DNA from: Actinomycetes bacterium
GTDB lineage: Bacteria; Actinomycetota; Actinomycetes; Streptosporangiales; Streptosporangiaceae
Direction: 5' to 3'
Length of the DNA: 48,420 nt
Assembly: GCA_021792405.1 (NCBI GenBank)
Contig: JAJYUU010000010.1
Location: 1-48,420, forward strand
This document shows positions 24,762 to 32,500 of this stretch, piece by piece. The notes below the pieces were generated by a model that saw nothing but the letters and a program-made list of their open reading frames with translations, searched no databases and was not told the DNA's origin. A program made the translations under genes and the position numbers. Each line of letters opens with the position of its first letter. Within the stretch, counting starts at the first letter, position 1.

Positions 24762-26633
24762 CTAGTACCCGTTGGTCATGGCAGTCGGTCCGTTGCCGAA
24801 TGGCACCGCACTGATCACGCCTACCTCAGCGGCCGGCGCGGTCAGCGCGGTCAGCGCCCTGCCTGTTGCCGGGTTGAACCACAGTAGCGACGACGTTCCC
24901 GGGCAGCTCGTCTGTGTCAGCACCAGCAGCCGCTGCCGGTAGGCGACAACGACGGTGCTGTAGTTGTTCGTGCTGCCGGGGATCGTGACCGGGCCGGCGC
25001 CCAGGCGCAGGATGGCCAGGCCGCCGGGTCCGCTCGGCGCGGCCGGGCACTCGCGCGACGTCACTGAGCTCACGTAGGTCGTCTGACCAGCCAGCCAGGC
25101 ATCCCTGATGCCGCCTTGCGCAGCCGATACGACCGCAGTGAGCGCGGTCGGTGCTGATCTGTCATCGGGCACCAGCCACAGCCGAGCCCCGTCCGGTGCG
25201 CCAGCCGCGGCGCAGTCGGCCAGGACGGTGGTGTCGTTCCACCAGGTGAGCGGCATGCAGGCGAGCGGGTGGCCGCTGTCCTTCACCTGCAGCCGGGTGG
25301 CCTTGCCGCCGGCGTTGCTGACTACCTGCATGGCATCGCCGGCCACGCCCCAGACATCGGTCAGCCCATCCGGCGAGCTCAGCGCGCAGGCGGCACCGAT
25401 GTCACAGGTGTTCCACGCCAGAGTCTCGTCCAGCTTGCGCGGCAGCGCGGCCAGCGTTTGCTGGAGCTGGCCGGACAAGGTATAGCGCTGCAGATGGAAC
25501 TGCGCCGGTCCCTGGTGTACCGCCAGGATGGCAAGGCCCAGCGGCCTGGCGAACCCGACCGGCACTACGCCGCCCGGCAGTGACAGCGGCGCGAAATGCC
25601 CGGTCCGCACGTTCAGCAGGGCATAACTGCCGGTGCCGCCGGCCGCACCGGAGCCGGTATAGACGAGCGCCTGCTTGGCATCCCCGGACCATGCCATCAG
25701 CCCAGGGGCGGTGCCGCCCGACGACGCCTTGATCTCGTACTTGCCGCCTTTCGGATCGACCAGGTACGTGATGTAGCTGCCGGCGCCGGAGGCTTGCCCG
25801 GCCGGGTTCGGTGCGGCGGTGGAGAACTCGGCGAGAGCCCAGCCCGGCCCGACGAGGGACCACGGAATCGCCGAGCGCCTGCCGGTGCGCCCGGCGGCGA
25901 GCATGTGCGGCTTCGGCCGGCCGCCGGACTTGCTGGTCGCGTGCTGGCTTGCGGCCGGAACGGGCGCTTTCTGGCCACCGCCGGACAGGTGAGTGATAAC
26001 CGCGGCTGCGAGCACGGCCACCGCGACCCCGGCGATGATCAGGCTGCGGCGCGAACCCAGCCGGCCGAGTCCGCTGCTGGCCAGCTGGCCCAGTCCGCCG
26101 CTGGGCAGCCGACCGAGTCCGCGGACCTGGGGCGCGCCATTGCCGAGTCGATCGGATCCGAGCCCGTCGGATCCGGGCTTCTCAGAGTCGGCCGGGCCGG
26201 GCCAGGCAGCCGCGGCAGAGGTCGAGGCTGGAGTTTCGCTGCTGGTGCCGTCGATGCGGCCCGCGCCATTGCGCCACGGGCCGGCGATGGTCGCGTCGGG
26301 ATCGGCCAGCGGCCGACCCTGACCCGCGCCGCGCTGAGCGGGCGGCAGGTAGCGTTCCCGCCCCGCCCTTGGTTCGCTGGACTGGGCCGATGGGCGCCGG
26401 TTAAGGCCTGTAGCCGCCCGGCGGCGCTCATAGGCGGCCCTGGCAGTCGTCAGCACCCACGCCTGCGGATCGGGGTAGCCGGACACCTGGTACCACTGCT
26501 GGTAAGCCTTGGCGTACGCCTCCCTGATGGCGTGATCGGCGTTAGGGTCGTCAGCAGCCAGCTCGTGCATCTGGTTGGTGACGCTCCAGACCGTGCGCGC
26601 GTAGAAGGCGTCGAACGTCTCTGAAGCAGCCAT
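24762..26633 (-). CDS. Membrane protein with a sigma-region-2-like N-terminus and extracellular propeller-like domain
   Basis: A 623-residue protein. Residues 4-72 resemble a degenerate ECF sigma region 2: FDAFY, an acidic-amphipathic helix with HAIREAYAKAYQQW, then PDPQAWVLTTARAAYERRR. There is no region 4. A proline/glycine/serine-rich linker (80-196), with GLGRLPSG-type octapeptide repeats at 172-195, leads to one transmembrane helix at about 198-214. The remaining 400 residues, outside the membrane, contain recurring tryptophan/glycine blade-like motifs. I do not recognise a named family. It could bind core polymerase or an anti-sigma partner at the membrane, but that is inference. A GGGAGG ribosome-binding site precedes the ATG. 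Confidence 0.75.
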   Translation of the reverse strand: MAASETFDAFYARTVWSVTNQMHELAADDPNADHAIREAYAKAYQQWYQVSGYPDPQAWVLTTARAAYERRRAATGLNRRPSAQSSEPRAGRERYLPPAQRGAGQGRPLADPDATIAGPWRNGAGRIDGTSSETPASTSAAAAWPGPADSEKPGSDGLGSDRLGNGAPQVRGLGRLPSGGLGQLASSGLGRLGSRRSLIIAGVAVAVLAAAVITHLSGGGQKAPVPAASQHATSKSGGRPKPHMLAAGRTGRRSAIPWSLVGPGWALAEFSTAAPNPAGQASGAGSYITYLVDPKGGKYEIKASSGGTAPGLMAWSGDAKQALVYTGSGAAGGTGSYALLNVRTGHFAPLSLPGGVVPVGFARPLGLAILAVHQGPAQFHLQRYTLSGQLQQTLAALPRKLDETLAWNTCDIGAACALSSPDGLTDVWGVAGDAMQVVSNAGGKATRLQVKDSGHPLACMPLTWWNDTTVLADCAAAGAPDGARLWLVPDDRSAPTALTAVVSAAQGGIRDAWLAGQTTYVSSVTSRECPAAPSGPGGLAILRLGAGPVTIPGSTNNYSTVVVAYRQRLLVLTQTSCPGTSSLLWFNPATGRALTALTAPAAEVGVISAVPFGNGPTAMTNGY

Positions 26634-26777
26634 CCGCCTTCTGTACCTCCCGCCGCAGCACCTCTGGAGCGCGCCCGCAGGCCCGCCGCGCTCGCCGCGC
26701 GCACAGGCGTAGCGCTCGCCAGGCGTAGCGCCGGCCGCCATCGGATGATAACGCGCAGATCGCCAATTTAGGGCAGA

Positions 26778-26798
26778 GTTATCCGTTATCCGTTATCC
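26778..26798. repeat. Three tandem GTTATCC heptamers
   Basis: Copies at 26778-26784, 26785-26791 and 26792-26798 in the gap between dapC and the sigma-like gene. On the minus strand they read GGATAAC. Confidence 0.8.
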
Positions 26799-26817
26799 GG
26801 CTACCAGCGGGGCGACG

Positions 26818-27966
26818 TCAGGCCAGCCGGGCGAGCCGGCTCACGGCGGCGTCGACCCGCTCGTCGGTGGCGGTCAGCGCCACCCGGATGTGCCGGGCGC
26901 CGCCTGGCCCGTAGATCTCGCCCGGCGCCACCAAAATTCCGGCCTCGGCTAGCCGCTGCACCGACGCCCGGCAGTCCAGGTCCGGGTGCGTTGCCCACAG
27001 GTACAGCCCGCCAGCGGACTCCTCGATATCCCAGCCAGCCGCCTGGAAAGCGGCCCACAGCCGGTTCCGCCGGTCCGCATACCGGGCGCGCTGTGCGTCC
27101 GCGTGCACGTCATCGGCCAGGGCGGCCGCCATCGCGGCTTGCACGGGCGCCGGGACGATCAGGCCGGCGTGCTTGCGGATCTCCAGCAGTTCCGCCACCA
27201 GGGCCGGATCTCCGGTCACGAATCCGGCCCGGTAGCCGGCCATGTTCGACCGCTTGGACAGCGAGTGCACGGCCAGCAGTCCCTGGTGCGAGCCGCCGCA
27301 CGCAGCCGGGTGCAGCACGGACAACGGCGTGGCATCCCAGCCCAGTTCGAGGTAGCACTCGTCGCAAGCCACGACCGTGCCGCGCTCGCGCGCCCAGCTG
27401 ACGACCTTGCGCAGGTGCTCGGCTGGCAGCACCTGGCCGGTGGGGTTGGCCGGTGAGTTCAGCCAGAGCAGCGATACTCGCTGCGGCCCGAGTGAGAAGA
27501 CCCCTGCGGCCGGCACTGGCCGGGCGCCGGCCAGCCGGGCGCCCACGTCATAGGTGGGGTAAGCCAGCGCCGGATGGGCGACGATATCGCCGGGTCCACA
27601 GCCAAGGGCTGTGGGCAGCGACGCGATGAACTCCTTGGTGCCGATGACCGGCAGTACGGCCGCAGGGTCCACGCTGACCTCATGCCGCCGGGCCAGCCAG
27701 CCGGCGGCGGCCTCACGCAGAGCGGCGGTGCCGGCCGTTGCCGGATAGCCGGGTGAGTCGTCGGCGGCTCGCAGCGCAGCTCTGACCACCTCGGGCACTG
27801 GGTCGACCGGAGTGCCAACGGACAGGTCCACGATCCCGTCCGGATGCTGCCGGGCGAGCTGCGCCGGGCCAGCCAGTGAGTCCCAGGGGAAAGCCGGCAG
27901 CCGCGCCGCGATCGTCGGCGCACCGGCACCCGCTGCCGCGCCCGCGGTCATGCTGCCCGCCGTCAC
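26818..27966 (-). CDS. dapC: Succinyldiaminopimelate aminotransferase
   Basis: A class I/II PLP aminotransferase of about 382 residues that converts N-succinyl-2-amino-6-ketopimelate to succinyl-diaminopimelate in lysine and peptidoglycan-precursor synthesis. FPWDSLAG near the N-terminus, VGTPVDPVPE, SPANPTGQV and the PLP-lysine region SLSKRSNMAGYRAGF are typical of actinobacterial DapC. It directly follows fdxA, the standard fdxA-dapC order. I chose the GTG at 27966, 14 nt after the fdxA stop with a GGGAA stretch before it; the ATG at 27951 is an alternative. dapD lies 1.5 kb away on the other strand. Confidence 0.92.
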   Translation of the reverse strand: MTAGSMTAGAAAGAGAPTIAARLPAFPWDSLAGPAQLARQHPDGIVDLSVGTPVDPVPEVVRAALRAADDSPGYPATAGTAALREAAAGWLARRHEVSVDPAAVLPVIGTKEFIASLPTALGCGPGDIVAHPALAYPTYDVGARLAGARPVPAAGVFSLGPQRVSLLWLNSPANPTGQVLPAEHLRKVVSWARERGTVVACDECYLELGWDATPLSVLHPAACGGSHQGLLAVHSLSKRSNMAGYRAGFVTGDPALVAELLEIRKHAGLIVPAPVQAAMAAALADDVHADAQRARYADRRNRLWAAFQAAGWDIEESAGGLYLWATHPDLDCRASVQRLAEAGILVAPGEIYGPGGARHIRVALTATDERVDAAVSRLARLA

Positions 27967-27980
27967 TGCCCGTTCCCGCG

Positions 27981-28307
27981 TTAGTGCTCGGTCTCCTGCG
28001 GGGGGAGCGCGGCAACGATCGGATGATCTTTGTTGATCTTGCCGACCTTGGAAGCGCCGCCTGGCGAGCCGAGATCGCTGAAGAACTCGACGTTGGCCTT
28101 GTAGTAGTCCTTCCACTGATCGGGCACATCGTCCTCGTAGAAGATGGCCTCAACCGGGCAGACGGGCTCGCAGGCGCCGCAGTCCACGCACTCATCCGGG
28201 TGGATGTAGAGCATCCGCTCGCCCTCGTAAATGCAGTCGACCGGGCACTCTTCGATGCAGGCCTTGTCGAGCACATCGACGCAAGGCTGCGTGATGATGT
28301 AGGTCAC
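27981..28307 (-). CDS. fdxA: Seven-iron ferredoxin FdxA
   Basis: A 108-residue ferredoxin with a [3Fe-4S] and a [4Fe-4S] cluster. The cysteines are C9, C17, C21, C25 and C40, C43, C46, C50. The TYIITQPCVDV start, CPVDCIYEG and the C-terminal extension after residue 60 identify the FdxA type found upstream of dapC in actinobacteria. Such ferredoxins donate electrons to P450s and other oxidoreductases. The GTG at 28307 is preceded by GAGGAGAA. The frame is open to 28400, but the added residues are not family-like. Confidence 0.95.
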   Translation of the reverse strand: MTYIITQPCVDVLDKACIEECPVDCIYEGERMLYIHPDECVDCGACEPVCPVEAIFYEDDVPDQWKDYYKANVEFFSDLGSPGGASKVGKINKDHPIVAALPPQETEH

Positions 28308-28439
28308 TTCCGCGTTCTCCTCTTCCGTCCGCGCCCTGGTGCACCAGCGGTGCGGCTGACCCAAGTGTCGCGGCTTGCCACCAGTATCGCGTCCCGGCAA
28401 GACCGGGGCACAAGCAGCCGAGCCGGGGACCGCAGGTTA

Positions 28440-29300
28440 TCAGCCGAACAGTACCGAAGCCCCGGCAGCCGGCCCGCGCGCCGAGGCCCGGTCCGGCTTC
28501 CAGCCGCCGGAACCGCTCGCGAGCCACTGGAAGCCGGCATATTGCACGTCCGTGATGCCGTACGTGGCGGCGTGCGTGACCAGCCAGGCCGCTACCGCCC
28601 AGCCCTGGCGGACACTGCCCACCGTCACGCCCGCGCCGCGGTGGCTCGCCCGGGAGCCGCGCAGCCTGCCGAACGCATCGTCGAGAGCGACCCGGGCGCC
28701 GGCCAGCCGGGCCCGGCCGACCGGCGAGCTGTAGCTGCACCAGACGGCGTGCGCCTCGTCTCCGCTGAACGCGCGGGCTAGCTCGGTCCCTTCCTCAGCG
28801 TACTGCCCGTAAGCGAAGCCGTCCGCACTGCGCTGGACATCCTGGGCGGCCTGGTAGATCGGCAGCCGGCGGTAGCGCGGGACCAGCGTCAGCGCGGCGA
28901 AGAACCGGCTGGTCGCATAGACCGGGTTCTCGATCTGCCGCGCCGTTCCCCAGCCTTGTGATGGCCGCTGCTGGAAGACGCCGACCGAATCCAGGTCGCC
29001 GTAGTTCAAATTGGCCAGCTTTGACTCCTGCAGGGCAGTCGCGTAGGCGATGGCCACTGCCCTGGTCGGCAAGCCGCGGTCACTTGCGACGCCGGCGATG
29101 GTGGCAGCGATGCCCGCCTGGCTGACGCTGAGCTGGACTGCCTGCGCTGCCGGGCCGGCCAGGCAACTGGCAGGCTGCAGCAGCTTGCCAGCGAACTTGA
29201 TCGCCAGTACGCCGGCCAGCAGGCAGACCGACAGGACCACGATCACCGTCGCGATGCCGGACCGCCGGCTGGCTCGGACAGACTTGCGTCGGTTCGGCAT
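28440..29300 (-). CDS. Membrane-anchored lysozyme-like / transglycosylase-like protein
   Basis: A 286-residue protein with a basic N-terminus and one transmembrane or signal helix at about 17-36. An extracytoplasmic domain follows that contains ALQESKLANLNYGDLDSVGV and FQQRPSQGWGT (89-119). This pattern, a glutamate after an alanine helix with GxFQQRP, resembles lytic transglycosylase-like folds, with E92 as candidate catalytic acid. Homologues are widespread in actinomycetes and usually carry no firm function. It starts at the ATG 29300 after a leaderless-type TAGCTT. It is divergent from dapD across a heptamer-repeat array. Confidence 0.8.
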   Translation of the reverse strand: MPNRRKSVRASRRSGIATVIVVLSVCLLAGVLAIKFAGKLLQPASCLAGPAAQAVQLSVSQAGIAATIAGVASDRGLPTRAVAIAYATALQESKLANLNYGDLDSVGVFQQRPSQGWGTARQIENPVYATSRFFAALTLVPRYRRLPIYQAAQDVQRSADGFAYGQYAEEGTELARAFSGDEAHAVWCSYSSPVGRARLAGARVALDDAFGRLRGSRASHRGAGVTVGSVRQGWAVAAWLVTHAATYGITDVQYAGFQWLASGSGGWKPDRASARGPAAGASVLFG

Positions 29301-29313
29301 GCGTCCGAAGCTA
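29300..29313 (-). promoter_or_regulatory. Leaderless-type -10 element
   Basis: TAGCTT (29313-29308, minus strand) ends 7 nt before the ATG at 29300. Confidence 0.4.
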
Positions 29314-29363
29314 CCCGTTCGCGCGGCGGACTTAGCTGCCTGCCGCCCGCGAGCCCGTTGCGC

Positions 29364-29403
29364 GCGGCAGGCGGCAGGCGGCAGGCGGCAGGCGGCAGGC
29401 GGC
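29364..29403. repeat. Heptanucleotide tandem repeat (GCGGCAG)n
   Basis: Five exact 7-bp copies (29364-29398) plus a partial sixth, in the divergent promoter region. They end 6 bp before the dapD -35 box. Confidence 0.9.
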
Positions 29404-29409
29404 TGCCGG

Positions 29410-29438
29410 TTGGCCGAGCCGGTAGCCCCCATTAGGCT
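29410..29438 (+). promoter_or_regulatory. dapD promoter, leaderless type
   Basis: TTGGCC (29410-29415), a 17-bp spacer and TAGGCT (29433-29438), then 8 nt to the ATG at 29447. This is the best complete -35/-10 pair in the window. Confidence 0.55.
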
Positions 29439-29446
29439 CGCTGGCT

Positions 29447-30313
29447 ATGACGCACGCACGCGATGCGGACGGGACTGACGCCGGTGCCGTCGTCTCGCCG
29501 CTGCCCGCCGAGATCGACGACTTGTGGGAGCGCCGGGCCAGCCTGACGCCATCCGACGCGGTCGCCAGGGACCTGGTCTACCTGGCAGTCGACATGATCG
29601 ACGCAGGCCAGTGCAGGGTTGCCTGGATCGATCCCGCTTCCGATCTGGTGGTCGTCGACGAGCGGGCCAAGCGCGCGATACTGCTCGCGTTCCGGCTCAT
29701 GCCGATGGTCGCCACGCAGGTCGGCGATTTCCGCTACAACGACCGGGTACCACTGACAAGCCGGCTCGATGACGTCCGCGCGGTGGCCGGCTCGATTGTC
29801 AGGTGGGGTGCTTACGTGGCACCGGGCGCGGTGCTGATGCCATCGTTCGTCAACATCGGCGCCTACGTTGACTCCGGCACCATGGTGGACACCTGGGCGA
29901 CCGTCGGGTCGTGCGCGCAGATCGGCAAGAACGTGCACCTGGCCGGCGGCGTGGGGATCGGCGGCGTCCTCGAGCCGCCGAACGCGGTGCCGGTCGTGGT
30001 CGAGGACGACGCCACGATCTTCTCCCGGTCCATGGTGGTGGAGGGGGCGCGGGTCCGGGCTGGCGCGGTGCTCGGTGCCGGAACCATCGTGACTAAGTCC
30101 AGCCACGTCATCGATGCGGAGACCGGCGAGGAACTGCCCCGCGGCGAGGTACCGGCCTGGTCGGTCTGCGTCGGCGGGACCCGGATGCGCAAGTTCGGCG
30201 GCGGCGAGTTCGGCATGCCGTGCGTGCTGGTGCTGAGGCGACTGGCCGAGGGAAGCGCCCACGACAGGGCAGCGCTCAACGACATCCTCCGCGATCACGG
30301 GGTGAGCTCATAG
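29447..30313 (+). CDS. dapD: Tetrahydrodipicolinate N-succinyltransferase
   Basis: A 288-residue trimeric succinyltransferase that uses succinyl-CoA to acylate tetrahydrodipicolinate, the step before DapC. An N-terminal domain is followed from about residue 115 by a left-handed beta-helix with I/V-G repeats (GAYVAPGAVLMPSFVNIGAY, VGIGGVLEPP, GAGTIVTKSSHVID). The actinobacterial subtype is recognisable by its short N-terminus and NDRVPLTSRLDDVRAV region. It has its own promoter with no ribosome-binding site. Together with dapC it shows that this organism uses the succinylase branch of lysine biosynthesis. Confidence 0.95.
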   Translation: MTHARDADGTDAGAVVSPLPAEIDDLWERRASLTPSDAVARDLVYLAVDMIDAGQCRVAWIDPASDLVVVDERAKRAILLAFRLMPMVATQVGDFRYNDRVPLTSRLDDVRAVAGSIVRWGAYVAPGAVLMPSFVNIGAYVDSGTMVDTWATVGSCAQIGKNVHLAGGVGIGGVLEPPNAVPVVVEDDATIFSRSMVVEGARVRAGAVLGAGTIVTKSSHVIDAETGEELPRGEVPAWSVCVGGTRMRKFGGGEFGMPCVLVLRRLAEGSAHDRAALNDILRDHGVSS

Positions 30314-30373
30314 CCGCCGCTGGCCGGCGATCCAGGCCCGCGGTGCGTTGGCTGAACATCGCCCGGCGGCGGT

Positions 30374-30387
30374 TACCTTATGGGCCA
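30374..30387 (+). promoter_or_regulatory. Leaderless-type -10 element
   Basis: TACCTT (30374-30379) ends 7 nt before the ATG at 30387. Confidence 0.45.
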
Positions 30388-31160
30388 TGAGCCTGAATTC
30401 CGAACCACGCCGCCGGCTGCGTCGCCAGGGCCCCGCCACCCTGCGGGGTGAGCACATTCCCAAGACCACGACCGACCAGCGGCTGCTCGACTGGCGCGGG
30501 CCGAGCGACTGGGTGCACACCGATCCGTGGCGGGTGCTGCGGATCCAGGCCGAGTTCGTCGAGGGCTTCGGGTTGCTGGCGGAGCTAGGGCGGGCAGTCT
30601 CGGTGTTCGGATCGGCGCGGACCCGGCCGGGCACGGCCGAGTACGACTGCGCTGAGCAGATCGGGGCGGGGCTGGCAAGCGCCGGTTACGCCGTGATCAC
30701 CGGCGGCGGCCCGGGCATCATGGAGGCGGCAAACAAGGGCGCGGCCGGCGCGGGCGGCGTCTCGGTGGGGCTCGGCATCGAGCTGCCGCTCGAGCAGGCC
30801 CTGAACGAGTACGTCGAGGTCGGCCTTGAGTTCCGGTACTTCTTTGTGCGCAAGACGGTCTTCGTCAAGTACTCGCAGGCCTTCGTGGTGCTTCCGGGCG
30901 GCTTCGGCACCTTGGACGAGCTGTTCGAGGCCGTGACGCTCGTGCAGACCGGCAAGATCACTAGGTTCCCGATCGTGCTGGTGGGCAGCGAGTACTGGAA
31001 GGGTCTGCGGGCCTGGATCGTCGACACGATGCTCCCGGCAGGCAAGATTTCGCCGGCCGACCCTGGCCTGGTCCAGCTTGCCGACGACCCCGCTGAGGTC
31101 GTCCGGATCATCGTCGAGGCGCACAGCCTGGATGGGGCCACCGGAGCTTCCGCGACATAA
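30387..31160 (+). CDS. LOG family protein (TIGR00730, nucleotide phosphoribohydrolase)
   Basis: A 257-residue Rossmann-fold protein. GGGPGIMEAANKGA and the catalytic PGGFGTLDELFE are the hallmarks of LOG (Lonely Guy) enzymes, which cleave cytokinin or purine nucleoside 5'-monophosphates to base and ribose 5-phosphate. The N-terminal 60 residues are an extension typical of the Rv1205 group, with RRQGPATLRGEHIPK. It follows dapD, as in mycobacteria and Streptomyces. Whether it makes cytokinins or salvages nucleotides here is unknown. Confidence 0.9.
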   Translation: MSLNSEPRRRLRRQGPATLRGEHIPKTTTDQRLLDWRGPSDWVHTDPWRVLRIQAEFVEGFGLLAELGRAVSVFGSARTRPGTAEYDCAEQIGAGLASAGYAVITGGGPGIMEAANKGAAGAGGVSVGLGIELPLEQALNEYVEVGLEFRYFFVRKTVFVKYSQAFVVLPGGFGTLDELFEAVTLVQTGKITRFPIVLVGSEYWKGLRAWIVDTMLPAGKISPADPGLVQLADDPAEVVRIIVEAHSLDGATGASAT

Positions 31161-31222
31161 CCCGACGACGGCATGGCTGCGGTGATGCGCCAGCACACCG
31201 CAGGTCGTGGCACGATGGCGAG

Positions 31223-31765
31223 GTGCCCGTTGTCATACTGTTCGCCGCCGCCCTGATCCTTGGCGGCGTCGTGGTGGTCGCGATGGGCCGGGGCGGAGAA
31301 CTCAGCCGCGACCGGTCCGAGTTGCCTGGCCGCCCGGACTTCCGGACCTGGTCGGACATCGCGAACTACCGTCCTCCGGGTGCGCTGCTCGGCTATAACG
31401 CTGCCGTTACCGAGCATGCGCTGGCGCTGATCGCAAGGGCTATCGCCGAGCGGGATGCCGAGATCGACTGGCTGCGCAGCCGGCTGGCGGAGGTATCCGC
31501 TGCGCACCGCGCCGGTCCGGGCGGGAGCGCGCCGGATTATCCGGCCGGGTTCCCTGCCGACAGCGATCCGGACGGGAACGCGCGGCGGCCGGCCGGCCTG
31601 ATCGGCGGCGCGAGCGCAACGGGCGAACTGGGTCCGCCGCCGGAACAGCACCACCTGCCAGGGACCACCGGCTGGCAGTCTCAGGCCGTACCCGGCACGG
31701 CAGCCGGGCCCGCCGGCCTGCGTGGCCAGCAGGCGAGCATCCAGTACCCGGGTGAGGGCGAATGA
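31223..31765 (+). CDS. DivIVA-like small membrane protein
   Basis: A 180-residue protein with an N-terminal transmembrane helix (about 2-21), followed by a short helical region (75-98) with heptad-like spacing and a proline/glycine-rich tail. It occupies the position of Rv1209, whose product is described as DivIVA-like. Residues 46-60 (RPPGALLGYNAAV) resemble the conserved linker of that group. A role in cell-pole or division organisation is inferred from position only. The GTG start lacks a clear ribosome-binding site. Its stop overlaps the tag start by 4 nt. Confidence 0.75.
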   Translation: MPVVILFAAALILGGVVVVAMGRGGELSRDRSELPGRPDFRTWSDIANYRPPGALLGYNAAVTEHALALIARAIAERDAEIDWLRSRLAEVSAAHRAGPGGSAPDYPAGFPADSDPDGNARRPAGLIGGASATGELGPPPEQHHLPGTTGWQSQAVPGTAAGPAGLRGQQASIQYPGEGE

Positions 31766-32358
31766 CGACGGGACTGCCCGTCGCCGGTCCTGACGGCCTA
31801 TTGCGATGCCCGTGGAGCGTGAGTCCTCCCGACTACCTCAGCTACCACGACGAGGAATGGGGGCGGCCGGTCCGAGATGACAACGGGATCTTCGAGCGGC
31901 TGTGCCTGGAAGCCTTCCAGTCCGGCCTTTCCTGGCTCACGATCTTGCGCAAGCGAGCGAACTTCAGGCTGGCCTTCAGCGGATTTGAGGTCGAGGCAGT
32001 CGCCAGGTTCGGGCCGGACGACGTCGCGCGCCTGCTGGCTGATCCGGGCATCGTCCGGAACCGGGCGAAGATCGAGGCCGTCATTGCGAACGCGCGGGCC
32101 GCTCTCGGGCTTCCGGCTGGCCTTGCCAAGCTCGTCTGGCACTACGCGGGCGATCAAGCGCCCGCGCCGGTCAGCATCGCCGACGTGCCGGCCGTGACAT
32201 CCGAATCCAGGGCACTGGCCAAGGACTTGCGCGGCCGTGGTTTCACGTTCACCGGCCCGGTCACCGCGTATGCCACGATGCAGGCCTGCGGGCTGGTCAA
32301 CGATCACCTGGCCGCCTGTGTCAGCCGTGGCCCCGCGGAAGCCGCCCGGCAGGCTTAG
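31762..32358 (+). CDS. tag: DNA-3-methyladenine glycosylase I
   Basis: A 198-residue base-excision repair enzyme of the HhH superfamily that removes 3-methyladenine. The zinc-binding residues seen in E. coli TAG are present: Cys in LRCPW, His in YHDEEWG, and His and Cys in NDHLAACVS. SGLSWLTILRKR and MQACGLVNDH are family signatures. Its ATG is within the ATGA shared with the upstream gene's stop, so the two are translationally coupled. The position next to a LOG and a DivIVA-like gene matches Rv1205-Rv1210. Confidence 0.94.
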   Translation: MTTGLPVAGPDGLLRCPWSVSPPDYLSYHDEEWGRPVRDDNGIFERLCLEAFQSGLSWLTILRKRANFRLAFSGFEVEAVARFGPDDVARLLADPGIVRNRAKIEAVIANARAALGLPAGLAKLVWHYAGDQAPAPVSIADVPAVTSESRALAKDLRGRGFTFTGPVTAYATMQACGLVNDHLAACVSRGPAEAARQA

Positions 32359-32433
32359 CCTGGAGTTCTGGGCACCGGCAGGCCGACCTCCAGCGAATGG
32401 CCGGGCCAATTGCGGCGACATTCAGCGAATCCA

Positions 32434-32463
32434 TTGCGAAACTTCGCACAATACCCATAACCT
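32434..32463 (+). promoter_or_regulatory. Promoter with overlapping palindromic operator candidate
   Basis: TTGCGA (32434-32439), an 18-bp spacer and TAACCT (32458-32463). A perfect palindrome TGCGAAACTTCGCA (32435-32448) overlaps the -35, so a repressor could block the HATPase gene. Confidence 0.5.
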
Positions 32464-32500
32464 GAACGGGAGGAGGCCTAACTCGGGAGGGCGGAGGAGC

